Source: Hydrogenophaga sp. BPS33
GTDB lineage: Bacteria; Pseudomonadota; Gammaproteobacteria; Burkholderiales; Burkholderiaceae_C
DNA length: 64,000 nucleotides
NCBI RefSeq assembly: GCF_009859475.1
Contig: NZ_CP044549.1
Location: 6,005,501 to 6,069,500 of the forward strand
Direction: 5' to 3'
Shown one piece after another: positions 53,401 through 61,935 of this stretch. The translations under genes were made by a program, and so were the position numbers. The stretch's first letter is position 1, and each line of letters opens with the position of its first letter. The notes below the pieces were generated by a model. The model was not told the DNA's origin, searched no databases, and saw only the letters and a list, made by a program, of their open reading frames with translations.

Positions 53401-53871
53401 GAGCGTGACGGCCGAGGCGTTGATGAAGCTGCCTCCGTTGACCTGGATGCCTGCGGGGTTGGCAACAATCACCTCAGCGCGCTGGCCAGCGACTTCGATC
53501 GGGCCTTTGAGGTACGAGGGGTTGGTGCTGTTGACTTCGTTGAGGATGATCCGCGCACCACCTGTGGCCAGCCACGGGTTGCCGGGTACCCAGCCGCCGA
53601 GTTGGGTTTGAACGTTGGTGCGGCTGTTGTTGAGGATGGCGCCCTGGCCATTCACGTCGAACTGGCGGTAGGTGTTGCGGGAAACACCGGCGGCGCTCGG
53701 GGTCTGGATGTTCACCAGGGGCACGCCGTTGGGGGCGCTCAATACCGTGGGGCGCTGGCGACCCGGAGCGTTGGGATCGGCCACGATCTGGGCTTGGGCG
53801 CAGACGATGACCAGCAGGCTGCAAAGACCCGTGGCCGTGGCAACGGCTGCGCGCCGGTGGTGCTTGTTCAT
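47464..53871 (-). CDS. cdiA: CdiA-type two-partner secreted filamentous toxin
   Basis: A 2135-residue exoprotein. A signal peptide (MNKHHRRAAVATATGLCSLL, cleavage near residue 28) precedes the TPS domain (~35-300) with NNSRTNVQTQLGG and the NPAGI motif (~138-142) recognised by CdiB. A long beta-helix of FHA repeats follows (AGRDVxL/IxAxx units ~800-1500), then a Gly/Ala-rich pre-toxin (~1750-1830) and a C-terminal toxin of ~170 residues ending FRGWFSNPRQIQ. The toxin activity is not assigned; its THVADVTVPAGNTMRVSVA motif recurs in two downstream remnants. It is shorter than many CdiA proteins. It lies between cdiB and cdiI. Confidence 0.93.
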   Translation of the reverse strand: MNKHHRRAAVATATGLCSLLVIVCAQAQIVADPNAPGRQRPTVLSAPNGVPLVNIQTPSAAGVSRNTYRQFDVNGQGAILNNSRTNVQTQLGGWVPGNPWLATGGARIILNEVNSTNPSYLKGPIEVAGQRAEVIVANPAGIQVNGGSFINASAVTLTTGTPVMNSGSLESFRVRGGQINVDGLGLDMRGASHAAILARAIEVNAAIWAQYLSVVGGAAEVRVRQGSATTTPEVSATPIAPDPQAPGIPKPVFWLDTAAIGGMYAGKIFLVGSEDGLGVNHRGTLASQGQLTLLPNGQLINQGRIYGQDVQIGNASEVRNQEGGVIAARESLNIQAAQIHNTEGAELLSLGKMALTATERIENRSARIEAQGDLAITTPVLVNANDHFKTELVAQPGQRYLRLRHQGVDYKAEELGMNFDRLDRYEDKSEWQVLLPSGDYPFSQYPALAAQWAAPLGGWSGSFQLEASRTEEPCPGSDCNPTYRDTYAPEHPIWQRLGVAPFGPPPEPPPQGGSEDPAWQQQMAQYNAHKRAQQDALDQKIGAYNASVAARTLVDWVVIDAQSTDFNPRVVRSAPGQIVSGGDMALNANTQLLNHNSEIMAGGALKVQGASLENRGSEVLARTELSGQAVYSWRREEGLFKNDDRLYERSPYQAVQERGAPINVARSQGGQAIPPVIHSGLFKPNPDPQGKTLIETDPRFADQRQWLGSDYLLKALSSDPNSVQKRLGDGFYEQRLIREQVGQLTGQSFLGDHRDDEAQFLALMNAGLTFAQEFQLRPGITLSAEQMAALTSDIVWLVAEDVTLPDGRTEKALVPRVYLAPRAGDLSPSGALIAGNTVQIHMSGDVLNSGTVAGRQLVQVSAGRDIRHSGQIAGDVVALNAERDIHIRGGEVRAKDAIVLDAGRDLTVASTTRTTTTQAGNNTFERTGIDRQARLYVSDEAAVLLAQAGRDVTLTGADIRNDGNGATLISAGRDLNLDTARTSASDDLHWGPDHRQRTTRTQELGTRIEAAGDVELSAGHDLHARAANVQAQGDLSAQAARDVKIEAGTQTLDYADAHHKKSSDFLASGSLTTRSTVNTSEAVSSQIGGRTVDIQAGHDLAVVGSSVISDQGTALRAGRDVSITAAQTRSDSTHYREEKHSGLIDSGGGPMLGSQAQSRDEQRTSTGAAASTIGAIAGDVNIVAGRHYRQVGSDVIAAGSRTPPTPPTPPPLVETPPVETLTTQPSVLGPRGGDITITAQDLQIVEARTGEHRRVEERFRQSGLSVGAGGSLVEATQNIGNTLEATEKTEDRRMQALGAAAAGLQAYNAASSAATSAAADPQSGVGITFTLGSSSSQSLHEQSSDEARGSRVRAAGDVRLIARGAGQDSDILVRGSQIQAGESAALSAQGDIHLHAAQNTAAEHSRTQSSSASVSATYNGSWSFSASASSGQGSGDGEERLHSNTRIEAGRQVTLQSGGDTELQGAVIAANTVQAQVSKDLRIHSPQDSSVWREQSSTKGGSASSAGGASASASRTQINADFASVGEQSAIRAGDGGFQVEVQGKTTLIGGAITSTQAALEQERNRFEGQGGIELSDVHNRARFEASSVGGSVGVGSQLGNSGAGVGSASGSASSTTTAAISGIAGDKGARTGDAQSGLVPIFEKDKARDDVEAQVVITKAFAQQAAKAIGSYANGQLAQAQRLKEAAASEVDSVKRQAMMDEANALEDTWKEGGAARVALHALAGLAGGGVAGAAGAGVSQIAVPALGEHIAALDLPVEIKQALVQAAGATVGAAVGGSAGMASGLTATAQNYLSAADLRSKHQKLSACRSAGDAACEIRVLKEYELKNARNSGTIDYASVLSESALQAEKTQLEQLLRDPALSEAAKAEARRSIQELDLAIGAIQRAPAMRDVAELGLIAMDVALLGKLAVAKALTTTVVRQMVLARTGKEIGEIEAARIVNGIYRDGSLADPARAMSPMGGWKSAVEITGAEADVLIGQRLPQGAKVVSVDEANAINLAVTKSNPGFVAPFVSDTRVVTLQTDQTEQFVRVYVVEANKSDMAGSWMMRADDIKGLTPEQIASKYALPQVPTHVADVTVPAGNTMRVSVANDVQIKQGLGGNGGGGGVQFEVTSAPKDIEEFRGWFSNPRQIQ
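47528..47789 (-). repeat. cdiA 3'-end segment repeated downstream
   Basis: This part of cdiA encodes the last ~85 residues of the toxin region and is nearly identical to 45182-45441; a shorter related piece is at 46862-46993. Direct repeats like these allow recombination that would replace the active toxin/immunity pair with a downstream one. Confidence 0.85.
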
Positions 53872-54022
53872 GAAGGACTCCCTGGAAGTGCTTGTGGTGA
53901 CCGGGCGAGATCACAACAAGCGTCGGCGTCAAAGTAAATCGGTCAAAGGCACGGCCTGTGGCGGCAAACGCACAAGACCCAGGCCTGGCCTTTGTGCGGT
54001 CAGATGCGCGCGGACCGACAGG

Positions 54023-55636
54023 TCAGAAACTGGCGGCGAGCCAGAAGCCAACCGTCATATGGGCCGTGCGAAAGCCCTCGGGCTTGTGCAGCGGCCAACC
54101 GGCGAAGACCTCGTACTGCGCCGGTCCCACGCCGCCTCGAAGGCCCAGAACGGCGCCGGTGAGGCGCTTGCCCACCAGGAAATCCGCCGACGGGCCGCTC
54201 ACCTCGCCGTGGTCCAGTCCGATGAAGGCGCCGTGTCCGCTCGTACCCAGGGGGGTGGCAAGTTCATTGCGCAAGAACCATCCGCGCTCGGCGCTCAGGT
54301 TGTATTCGCCATCGAACCCCCGCACGCTGGTGCGCCCGCCGATGGCAAAGCGCTCCTGCGGCGACAGCGGCGTTCTGTTGATCTGACCTCGCCATTGGCC
54401 GCTGTAATGCCAGGCACGTGCGCCCAGGCGAAAAGGAAACTGCCAACGCGCGTCACCCTGCACGAGCGCGAAGCGGGAGGTTCCTTCGCCAAAGGCTTCT
54501 TCAGGCGCGGCCAGGGCTCCCAACGCACCGGTGCCGCGCCGGACATGCAGACCCAGGTCGAGCGTGCCGCGGTTCACCAGAGCGCGGTGCTCCACACCCA
54601 GTTGCCAGCCGCCCACCTGACGGCGCTGCACCTCGATCTCGGTGTCGTCGATGAAATTGCGCGACTGGCGTGCGAAGCCCTGCCATTGCAAGGTGGTGGT
54701 GTGAAGCACGTTGCGGTTCAGCAACCGCGACACGATGAGCGTCTGCGAAGCGCTGCGGCCACGGTACACATAGTCCTGCGAAAGCCCCGCCACGCTTTGC
54801 AAGTAGCTGTGTTCGTTCAGGTCCAGGGCCAGCAGGTATTTGCCCCAGGGCAGGGAATAGTGCAATGCGTTGCCGTGGGTGCCGCGCCGGCCCGGATCGC
54901 CGCCGCCCAGATCGCCTTGCGTGCCCAGGTTGAGCAGATCGTTGAGGCCGAAGGGGTTGTCCAGGCTGAGTGTCGCGCTGGCCTGGTAACGACCCGTACC
55001 GTGCGTGCCGCTGTCGTCCAGGCTCAGGTTCAGGCGCAGCGGCCGCGGCTGGCGCCAGCGAATGACCAGGTCGCTGTCGTTCGACGAGCCCGCGGATTCG
55101 ATTCGAATGTCGACATCGGCGCTCGGCACGCGGTTGAAGTTGTCCAACGCCTGCTCGATGTCTCGCAGGTTGAGCACATCCCCGGGACGCGCGGACCATG
55201 CCGCCCGCCATGACGGGGCGCTGGCCGCCCGAGGGTCGGCATAGCGGATGTGTCGAATGCGCCCGGGGATGAGCGTGAACACGAGTCTTCCCTGTGCCAG
55301 GTTCTGGGGCTCCACCATCACGCGGCTGGTGACGAAGCCCTGTTCGCTCAAGGCCGCTTGCGCGCGCTGCGCCAGCACACCAATGCCTTGCTCGCCGAGG
55401 CAGCGCGGCAAAGGACTGTTAAGACCATCGACGCCGTTCAGGTGGTCCAGCACCCAGGCGAAGCGCTGCGCCTCGGGGCCGTTCAGTTGCAGCTCATGGA
55501 TGACGTGGCAAGGCTGTTCGTCCTGCGGCAGACGCTGGGCGTGCGCCGCGCCCCACAACGCGACCCCCACGGCACCCCACAACACCCGGCACGCCACCGC
55601 ACGGCGCACCATTCCCCGCGATTCTTTCGACGCCAT
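54023..55636 (-). CDS. cdiB: CdiB/FhaC-type outer-membrane TPS transporter
   Basis: A 537-residue protein that exports CdiA across the outer membrane. A signal peptide (~1-33, ending WGAAHA) is followed by POTRA-like domains (~40-200; GRLVFTLIPGRIRHIRYAD, LRDIEQALDNFNRV). A 16-strand barrel follows, with the conserved loop motif VRGF (RTSVRGFDGE) and a C-terminal aromatic residue (WLAASF). cdiB lies 151 bases upstream of cdiA on the same strand, the B-A-I order of E. coli-type CDI loci rather than the A-I-O-B order of Burkholderia bcp loci. Confidence 0.95.
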   Translation of the reverse strand: MASKESRGMVRRAVACRVLWGAVGVALWGAAHAQRLPQDEQPCHVIHELQLNGPEAQRFAWVLDHLNGVDGLNSPLPRCLGEQGIGVLAQRAQAALSEQGFVTSRVMVEPQNLAQGRLVFTLIPGRIRHIRYADPRAASAPSWRAAWSARPGDVLNLRDIEQALDNFNRVPSADVDIRIESAGSSNDSDLVIRWRQPRPLRLNLSLDDSGTHGTGRYQASATLSLDNPFGLNDLLNLGTQGDLGGGDPGRRGTHGNALHYSLPWGKYLLALDLNEHSYLQSVAGLSQDYVYRGRSASQTLIVSRLLNRNVLHTTTLQWQGFARQSRNFIDDTEIEVQRRQVGGWQLGVEHRALVNRGTLDLGLHVRRGTGALGALAAPEEAFGEGTSRFALVQGDARWQFPFRLGARAWHYSGQWRGQINRTPLSPQERFAIGGRTSVRGFDGEYNLSAERGWFLRNELATPLGTSGHGAFIGLDHGEVSGPSADFLVGKRLTGAVLGLRGGVGPAQYEVFAGWPLHKPEGFRTAHMTVGFWLAASF

Positions 55637-55675
55637 GCGTCCCTCCCCTTTTCAAACCAAGACTGAAAACCAAAA

Positions 55676-55695
55676 GCCGCAGATTGTTCTGCGGC
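55676..55695 (-). terminator. Rho-independent terminator after kup
   Basis: The perfect hairpin GCCGCAGA-ACAA-TCTGCGGC, read on the minus strand, is followed by TTTTGGTTTTC. It lies ~55 bases after the kup stop and 40 bases before the cdiB start, so it insulates the CDI genes from kup transcription; cdiB must then have a promoter in the remaining short gap. Confidence 0.8.
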
Positions 55696-55749
55696 CTTCG
55701 ATTCATCTCAATACTTTGTTTGCGGTATTTTGGGGAGAAGTCCAGAACC

Positions 55750-57621
55750 TTAGATCTCGACCTTCGAACCGAGCTCAATCACCGCATTGCTCGGCAGGTT
55801 CAGGAACTCGGCGGCGGCACTGGCGTTGTGGTGCATCTGGGCGAAGAGCTTTTCGCGCCACGGCGCCATGCCGCTGCCGATGGTGGGCACGACGACATCG
55901 CGCGAGAGAAAGTAGCTGGTGGTCATGGGGCCTACTTCGCAGCCCCGACCACGCAGGGCCGAGAGAGCCTCGGGCAGGTCCTGGTCGTTCTTGAAGCCGT
56001 AGTGCACGATGACCTGCCAGCAGTCGTGCCCCAAGGCATCGATCTCCAGCCGCTTGTTCAGGCCGATCCAGGGCACTTCGTGCGCGCGCACGGTGACGAA
56101 CAGGTTCTGCGCGTGCAGCACCTTGTTGTGCTTGAGGTTGTGCAGCATGGCATTGGGCACGGTGCCGACGTCGGCGGTGAGGAACACCGCCGTGCCTTCC
56201 ACGCGCGCAGGCGGTGCGACGAAGAGGGCATCGAGGAAGGTGTTGAGTTCGATCGACTCGGCGTGTTGCTTCTCCAGCATCAGCTCGCGGCCACGCTTCC
56301 AGGTCATCATGAGCGTGAACACCGCCCCACCGATGAACAGCGGGAACCAGCCGCCGGCCAACAGCTTGAGCAGGTTGGAGCTGAAGAAAGCCAGATCGAT
56401 GAGGAAGAAGAAGCCGGTAGCTGCAATGCACACGCCCAGCGGGTACTTCCAGCTGTAGCGGATCACGAAGAACGTAAGCACGGTGGTGATCAGCATGTCC
56501 AGCGTGACCGCGATGCCGTAAGCGGCCGCGAGGTTGCTGGACGACTTGAACATGACCACCGCCAACACGATGGCGGTGAACAGGCCCCAGTTGACGAAGG
56601 GCATGTAGATCTGGCCGGTGTGCCGCACGCTGGTGTGCAGCACCTTCAGGCGCGGCAGATAGCCGAGCTGGATGGCCTGCTTGGTCACGCTGAAGGCGCC
56701 CGTGATCAGAGCCTGTGATGCGATCACCGCGGCCATGGTGGCCAGACCCACCAGCGGCAGCAGCATCCACTCGGGCGCCATGTTGAAGAACGGGTTCTTC
56801 ACCGCCGCCGGGTCGGCCAGCAGAAGCGCGCCCTGGCCGAAGTAGTTCAGCGTGAGGCAGGGCATGACGATCAGGAACCAGGCCAGGCGGATCGGCCGCT
56901 TGCCGAAGTGGCCAAGGTCGGCATAGAGCGCTTCGGCGCCCGTGACGCACAACACCACCGCGCCCAGGATGATGAAGGAGATGCCGGGAAACAGCCACAT
57001 GAAGCGCAGCGCATGCAAGGGGCTGAGCGCGCCGAGGATTTCGGGGTGGCCGATGATCTGCGCCACGCCGAGCGCGGCGATGGTGAGGAACCAGGTCAAG
57101 GTGATCGGGCCGAAGAAGCGCCCGATGCCGCTGGTGCCGCGCTTTTGCACCGCGAACAGCACGAACAGCACCAGCAAGGTGGTGGGCACGACGTAGTGCC
57201 GGAAGTGCGACGAGATCACCTCCAGGCCTTCCACCGCCGAGAGCACCGAGATCGCGGGGGTGATGACGCCATCGCCATAGAAGAGCGAGGTGCCGAAGAT
57301 GCCAATGGCCAGCAGGAGCTGGCGCAGTGCGGGTTTGTCCTTCACCGCGGTGGAGGCCAGCGCGAGCATGGCGATCAGTCCCCCCTCGCCGTTGTTGTCG
57401 GCACGCAGCACGAGCACCACGTACTTGAGCGAAACGATGACGGTCAGCGTCCAGAACAGGATGGACAGGATGCCGTAGACATTCGCATGCGTGAAGGGCA
57501 CGTGGCCGGAGCCGAAGATCTCTTTGACGGCGTACAGCACGCTGGTGCCGATGTCGCCATAGACCACGCCAATGGCGCCCAGGGTGAGCGCCGCCAAGGA
57601 CGATTTGGAATCTGCAGACAC
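55750..57621 (-). CDS. kup: Kup-family K+ uptake permease
   Basis: A 623-residue potassium:proton symporter with 12 hydrophobic helices (~10-455) and a C-terminal cytoplasmic domain. [22 protein letters not shown] at the start, [34 protein letters not shown] and the [21 protein letters not shown] segment match Kup. GTSVLY replaces the common GTSPLY. Translation appears to begin at a GTG (57621), with no Shine-Dalgarno box and a strong hairpin ending about six bases upstream. The gene follows gshA in the same direction. Confidence 0.95.
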   Translation of the reverse strand: MSADSKSSLAALTLGAIGVVYGDIGTSVLYAVKEIFGSGHVPFTHANVYGILSILFWTLTVIVSLKYVVLVLRADNNGEGGLIAMLALASTAVKDKPALRQLLLAIGIFGTSLFYGDGVITPAISVLSAVEGLEVISSHFRHYVVPTTLLVLFVLFAVQKRGTSGIGRFFGPITLTWFLTIAALGVAQIIGHPEILGALSPLHALRFMWLFPGISFIILGAVVLCVTGAEALYADLGHFGKRPIRLAWFLIVMPCLTLNYFGQGALLLADPAAVKNPFFNMAPEWMLLPLVGLATMAAVIASQALITGAFSVTKQAIQLGYLPRLKVLHTSVRHTGQIYMPFVNWGLFTAIVLAVVMFKSSSNLAAAYGIAVTLDMLITTVLTFFVIRYSWKYPLGVCIAATGFFFLIDLAFFSSNLLKLLAGGWFPLFIGGAVFTLMMTWKRGRELMLEKQHAESIELNTFLDALFVAPPARVEGTAVFLTADVGTVPNAMLHNLKHNKVLHAQNLFVTVRAHEVPWIGLNKRLEIDALGHDCWQVIVHYGFKNDQDLPEALSALRGRGCEVGPMTTSYFLSRDVVVPTIGSGMAPWREKLFAQMHHNASAAAEFLNLPSNAVIELGSKVEI

Positions 57622-57627
57622 AAAACA

Positions 57628-57651
57628 AACCCCGCCTGAGAGCGCGGGGTT
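57628..57651 (-). terminator. Hairpin between gshA and kup
   Basis: AACCCCGC and GCGGGGTT form a perfect eight-base stem with an eight-base loop. On the minus strand it is followed by TGTTTTGTG. It can end the gshA transcript, but it also abuts the kup start codon and could block or regulate its translation. Confidence 0.7.
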
Positions 57652-57744
57652 CAGTTGTCGAGGGAACGCAATTGTGCGCCTGCCAAAGGCACCTTGTCTG
57701 TCGGCTCAGCGCACCGCTTGCCGCAAATGTTGCACTGCAGCAAC

Positions 57745-59037
57745 TTACTCGTAGACCTCGGCGTCCGGGTCGGTGGCTTCCAGCTCGTAGCTGGCCGAGA
57801 GCATGGCCAGGCGGCCGATCACACCGTACATGTAGAAACGGTTGGGCACGCTGGCGCCGGGCTTCTGCCCGGGCTGCGGCAGTTGGGCACTCTGCTCGAA
57901 GGCCAACGGCACATAGCCGGAACCGGGAGCATTGAGGTTTTCATCGACGCCGCGCGTGGCGTGCACGCGGTAGAAGCCACCCACCACGTAGCGGTCCATC
58001 ATGTAGACCACCGGCTCGGCCACCGCGCTGTTGATGCGCTCGTTGGTCAGCACGCCTTCCTGGATGATGACCTCGTGCACCTCCTGGCCGGCCTGCCCCA
58101 CCGCCATGCGCGCCTTGGTCTTGTCCGACAGGTTGTCGATGTCCTTGGCATCACGCACCGTCATGATGCCCATGCCGCCGGTGCCGTTGTCGGCCTTCAC
58201 GACCACGAATGGCTTTTCGTTGATGCCGTATTCCTTGTACTTGCGGCGGATCTTGCCGAGCAGCGCATCGGTATTGCTGCGCAGGCATTCCAGGCCTTCA
58301 TCGGCGTTGAAATCCACCTGCCCGCACTGGTTGAACATGGGGTTGATCAACCAGGGGTCCATGCCCAGCAGCTTGCCAAAGCGCTTGGACACCTCTTCGT
58401 AGGCCTTGAAATGGTGGCTCTTGCGCCGTGTGGGCCAGCCCCCGTGCAGGGGCGGCAGCAGGTACTGTTCGTGCAGGTCTTCGAGAATGCCGGGCACGCC
58501 CGCGCTCAAGTCGTTATTGAGCAGGATGGTGCAGGGGTCGAAGTTCTTCAAGCCGAGGCGGCGCTTGCTGCGGATCAGCGGCTCCAGCACCACCTTGTCG
58601 CCGCCGGGCAGCTCGATCGTCTTGGGCGACTTGATGTCGTTGGAGAGCGAGCCCAGGCGCACGTTGAGCCCGGCCATGTAGAAGATGCGCTGCAGTTGTG
58701 CGAGGTTGCTGAGGTAGAAGGTGTCGGTGGTGTTCTCGGGCACCAGTAGCAGGTTCTTGGCCTCGGGGCAGATTTTCTCAATCGCCGCCATCGCTGCCTG
58801 CACGGCCAGCGGCAGCATCTCGGGCGTGAGGTGGTTCCAGCCGCCGGGGTACAGGTTGGTATCCACCGGCGCCAGCTTGAAGCCGGCGTTGCGCACGTCG
58901 ACCGAGCTGTAGAAAGGCGGGGTGTGTTCCATCCACTCCAGGCGGAACCAGCGCTCGATCACCGGGGTGGACTCCAGGATGCGCTGTTCGAGCTCGTTGA
59001 TGGGGCCGGTCAGGGCGGTGACGAGGTGCGGGACCAT
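57745..59037 (-). CDS. gshA: Glutamate-cysteine ligase
   Basis: A 430-residue enzyme of the betaproteobacterial glutamate-cysteine ligase family, which makes gamma-glutamylcysteine, the first step of glutathione synthesis. Motifs include FYSSVDVRNAGFKLAPVDTNLYPGGWNHLT, RRKSHHFKAYEEVSKRFGKLLG, FVVVKADNGTGGMGIMTV (ATP-grasp-like loop) and VDFNADEGLECLR. ATG at 59037. It is followed by a hairpin and kup. gshB is ~15 kb away, beyond the CDI genes. Confidence 0.93.
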   Translation of the reverse strand: MVPHLVTALTGPINELEQRILESTPVIERWFRLEWMEHTPPFYSSVDVRNAGFKLAPVDTNLYPGGWNHLTPEMLPLAVQAAMAAIEKICPEAKNLLLVPENTTDTFYLSNLAQLQRIFYMAGLNVRLGSLSNDIKSPKTIELPGGDKVVLEPLIRSKRRLGLKNFDPCTILLNNDLSAGVPGILEDLHEQYLLPPLHGGWPTRRKSHHFKAYEEVSKRFGKLLGMDPWLINPMFNQCGQVDFNADEGLECLRSNTDALLGKIRRKYKEYGINEKPFVVVKADNGTGGMGIMTVRDAKDIDNLSDKTKARMAVGQAGQEVHEVIIQEGVLTNERINSAVAEPVVYMMDRYVVGGFYRVHATRGVDENLNAPGSGYVPLAFEQSAQLPQPGQKPGASVPNRFYMYGVIGRLAMLSASYELEATDPDAEVYE

Positions 59038-59153
59038 AGGAAGGAAGGCGGGGGTATGGGGAGGCAGCCAGTGTAATGGGGTCGGATGACGGGGTTTTCA
59101 AGGTGCTCCCGGTGGCACACCACACCACCATCGCGTTCAGAAAGGACGTTCAC

Positions 59154-59440
59154 ATGGCGTTTGTGGCATTCATCACCGCGCTCGCCGCGTGGTTCACCGT
59201 GCTGAGCCCATCCAACAGCGATGCCGTGCGGGTGGTGTGAATGGTGGTGTTTCTGCTGCTGGGGCGCTGTTCGCGCTGTCGGGCGGCTTCGCCTGGTGGT
59301 GGGACAGCGGCATGCAAGCCAGCAACGCCAGTCCCTGGCTGGTGATCTGGGGTCTGCTCACCCTGGCCTCTCAGGATGGCAACCTGCTGCGCGCGGTGTT
59401 CGAGGGCGAGGGCGGCACCGAATGGCCCGGACGGCGCTGA
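59154..59440 (+). pseudogene. Broken small membrane-protein ORF
   Basis: A start with a good ribosome binding site (AAAGGA, 8 bases before ATG 59154) encodes 28 residues, MAFVAFITALAAWFTVLSP..., then stops at 59238. A second frame, overlapping from ~59220 to 59440, continues with a hydrophobic GALFALSGGFAWWW and LVIWGLLTLASQD. A one-base change near 59225-59245 would join them into a ~95-residue protein with two or three membrane segments. The 427 bases between gshA and the lipoprotein gene hold nothing else I can identify. Confidence 0.45.
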
Positions 59441-59464
59441 GATCGAGGACGATGGAGCGCGAAA

Positions 59465-60232
59465 TTACTTCACGCTCACCATTGAGCGCAAGGTCAGCAA
59501 CCACGCGTCCTTGGGCAGTGCCAGCAGGTCCTCGCGCAGGCGCGCCTCCATCTCGGGCGTCCATTGCGCGATCGGAGTGCGCGCCAGTTCCTCGGGCAGC
59601 GGCGTGGCCACCGGCCGGTTCCACCGACCCGTCGTGCTTTCGTGCAGCCATTGAAACGCCAAGGTCTTGCCCGTCTTGCAGTCCATCAGGGACACCGAGG
59701 TCAGCAAATGCAGCATGGCCGGGGCCCTGCGCGCGGTATAGACGCCGGCGCCGTACACGAACTGGTTAGTCTGGCTGAACGGATCGGCCGATTTCTGCCG
59801 CGCCGCCACGAGCACCGCATCCAGCTTGTGCGATGCGCACAATTGCTGAACAGGCGCTTCTATCGAATCCCAATGCGGACCCCAATTGGCCGGCACATCC
59901 CAGCCCGTCTTGAGATCGTTGACGCGCGCGAAATCGGCGACGGGGTAGTCGACTTGAACCACGGTCGCGTTGAACACCTGTCGAGCGGCAGCGGCCATCT
60001 GCTCTTCATAGGCCTTGTCGAGCTGCCAGTCGGTGATGTTCTTCTTATCGAGCTCGTTGCCGAACACGGTCACGCCGACGTACTTTCGGATGAATTCGCC
60101 ACCGGTGGCGGAAACCACCGCCAACCGCTGGATGCCGGAGGCCACATCGGGCGCCAAGGTTTTCGGGCCTGTCGCGCATCCCGTGAGGACGACGGAGAGC
60201 CACACAGCGCTGAAGGCAAAGAAACGTTTCAT
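59465..60232 (-). CDS. Putative lipoprotein of unknown function
   Basis: A 255-residue protein with a lipoprotein signal (MKRFFAFSAVWLSVVLTGCATG, lipobox LTGC, Cys ~19). The mature part has no family I recognise; it has alternating helices and strands, e.g. LAVVSATGGEFIRKYVGVTVFGNE and KLDAVLVAARQKSADPF. Likely attached to the inner or outer membrane facing the periplasm. The ATG at 60232 gives the signal; the longer open frame upstream is not credible. Confidence 0.78.
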   Translation of the reverse strand: MKRFFAFSAVWLSVVLTGCATGPKTLAPDVASGIQRLAVVSATGGEFIRKYVGVTVFGNELDKKNITDWQLDKAYEEQMAAAARQVFNATVVQVDYPVADFARVNDLKTGWDVPANWGPHWDSIEAPVQQLCASHKLDAVLVAARQKSADPFSQTNQFVYGAGVYTARRAPAMLHLLTSVSLMDCKTGKTLAFQWLHESTTGRWNRPVATPLPEELARTPIAQWTPEMEARLREDLLALPKDAWLLTLRSMVSVK

Positions 60233-60306
60233 GCGAACACCCAGGGGACGAAGAGTTCGCGCATTGTGCCGGACCTGGTGGACCGGGTCGCTGTTCCCCT
60301 GACGCC

Positions 60307-60582
60307 TCAGTCCGGCGACCCGAACCGAGCCACCGACCGTGCCTTGGCCTTCATGGCCTCCACCTCGCGATTGCGTGGCGCGGCGCTGGTGTGCAGCGAG
60401 GCGATGAGCTCGCGAGCCGTGACCGCCACCTGCGCCACAGCCAGGTCGAACGCGGCCTCGTTGACCTGCGACGGTACGTTGAAGCCGCTGAGCTTGCGCA
60501 CGAACTGCAGCGAGGCATCGCGGATTTCCAGCTCGGTGGCCGGAGGTTCGAAGTTGAAGAGGGTCTTGATGTTGCGGCACAT
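60307..60582 (-). CDS. DUF2277 family protein
   Basis: A 91-residue soluble protein beginning MCRNIKTLFNFEPPATELEIRDASLQFVRKLSGFNVPS, the diagnostic DUF2277 start. The rest is helical with a basic end. Function is unknown. The ATG at 60582 lies 28 bases after the proA stop on the same strand, with GAGGTG upstream, so it may be co-transcribed with proA. Confidence 0.92.
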   Translation of the reverse strand: MCRNIKTLFNFEPPATELEIRDASLQFVRKLSGFNVPSQVNEAAFDLAVAQVAVTARELIASLHTSAAPRNREVEAMKAKARSVARFGSPD

Positions 60583-60610
60583 GGTGTTCACCTCCTCTGC
60601 GTTGCGGCGC

Positions 60611-61891
60611 TCAGCCGCGCACTTCGCCCTCGCCCAGCACCACATACTTGAGCGAGGTCAGGCCCTCGACGCCCACCGGCCCACGGGCGTGGAACTTGTC
60701 GGTGCTGATGCCGATTTCGGCGCCCAGGCCGTACTCGAAGCCGTCCGCGAAGCGTGTGCTCGCATTCACCATCACGCTGGCCGAGTCGACTTCGCGCAGG
60801 AAGCGCTGGGCGTGCATGTGGTTGGTGGTGAGGATGGCGTCGGTGTGGTGGCTGCTGTAGCGGTTGATGTGGGCAATGGCCTCGTCCACGCCCTCGACCA
60901 GTTTGACGCTGACGATGGGCGCGAGGTACTCCTCGGACCAGTCGGCCTCGGTGGCGTCTTTCAGGTTCGCGCCGGGCACCGCCTTCAGGATCGCCTGGCT
61001 TTCTGCGCAGCCCCGCATCTCCACGCCCTTGGCAGCGTAAATGGCGCCGATCTTGGGCAGGAACTCGGCAGCCACGCCGCGCGCCACCAGCAGGCTTTCG
61101 GTGGCGTTGCAGGGGCTGTATTTCTGGGTCTTGGCGTTGTCGGCGACCTTCACCGCCATGGCAATGTCGCACGGGTCGTCGACGTAGGTGTGGCAATTGC
61201 CGTCCAGGTGCTTGATGACCGGCACCTTGGCCTCGGCGCTGATGCGCTCGATCAGGCCCTTGCCACCGCGCGGGATGATCACGTCCACGTACTGCGGCAT
61301 GGTGATGAGCAGGCCGACGGCGGCGCGGTCGGTGGTGGGCACGAGCTGCACCGCGTCGGCCGGCAGACCGGCATCGGTCAAGGCGCGCTGCACCAGCACA
61401 GCCAGAGCGCGGTTGGAATCGATGGCTTCGGAACCGCCGCGCAGAATGGCGGCGTTGCCGCTCTTGATGGACAGCGAGGCGGCTTCGATGGTCACGTTGG
61501 GCCGGCTCTCGTAGACCATGCCGAAGACGCCGATGGGCACGCGCATCTGGCCCACGCGGATGCCGCTGGGCATCTGCTTCATGCCCGTGATCTCGCCAAT
61601 GATGTCGGCCATGGCGGCGAGTTGCTCGCAGCCCTGGGCACAGATCTCGATCACCTTGGGTGTGAGTTTGAGGCGGTCCACCATCGGTTCGGAGAGGCCG
61701 TTGGCGCGGGCGCGCTCCAGGTCTTTCGCGTTCTCCACCTGCAGGGCCTGCACGTTCTCGCGCAGCAAGGCGGCCAGCCCGCGCAGCGCGGCGAGCTTGG
61801 TGGCCGCGTTGGCCTTGGCCATGAGCGCCGAGGCCGCCTTGGCCTGCAGCCCCAGGGTGTTCATGAGTTCGGTGGTGTTGGTCGCGTTCAT
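60611..61891 (-). CDS. proA: Gamma-glutamyl phosphate reductase
   Basis: A 426-residue NADPH-dependent enzyme of proline synthesis that reduces gamma-glutamyl phosphate to glutamate semialdehyde. It shows [36 protein letters not shown], the [12 protein letters not shown] motif, [14 protein letters not shown] and the catalytic cysteine in [13 protein letters not shown]. The C-terminus has [28 protein letters not shown] chose the ATG at 61891; a frame from 61939 would add 16 non-conserved residues. proB is not in the window. Confidence 0.97.
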   Translation of the reverse strand: MNATNTTELMNTLGLQAKAASALMAKANAATKLAALRGLAALLRENVQALQVENAKDLERARANGLSEPMVDRLKLTPKVIEICAQGCEQLAAMADIIGEITGMKQMPSGIRVGQMRVPIGVFGMVYESRPNVTIEAASLSIKSGNAAILRGGSEAIDSNRALAVLVQRALTDAGLPADAVQLVPTTDRAAVGLLITMPQYVDVIIPRGGKGLIERISAEAKVPVIKHLDGNCHTYVDDPCDIAMAVKVADNAKTQKYSPCNATESLLVARGVAAEFLPKIGAIYAAKGVEMRGCAESQAILKAVPGANLKDATEADWSEEYLAPIVSVKLVEGVDEAIAHINRYSSHHTDAILTTNHMHAQRFLREVDSASVMVNASTRFADGFEYGLGAEIGISTDKFHARGPVGVEGLTSLKYVVLGEGEVRG

Positions 61892-61935
61892 GCCCGGGAT
61901 TTTCGCAGAGGCGTGCGCCCTTGGCACCCGCGGGG

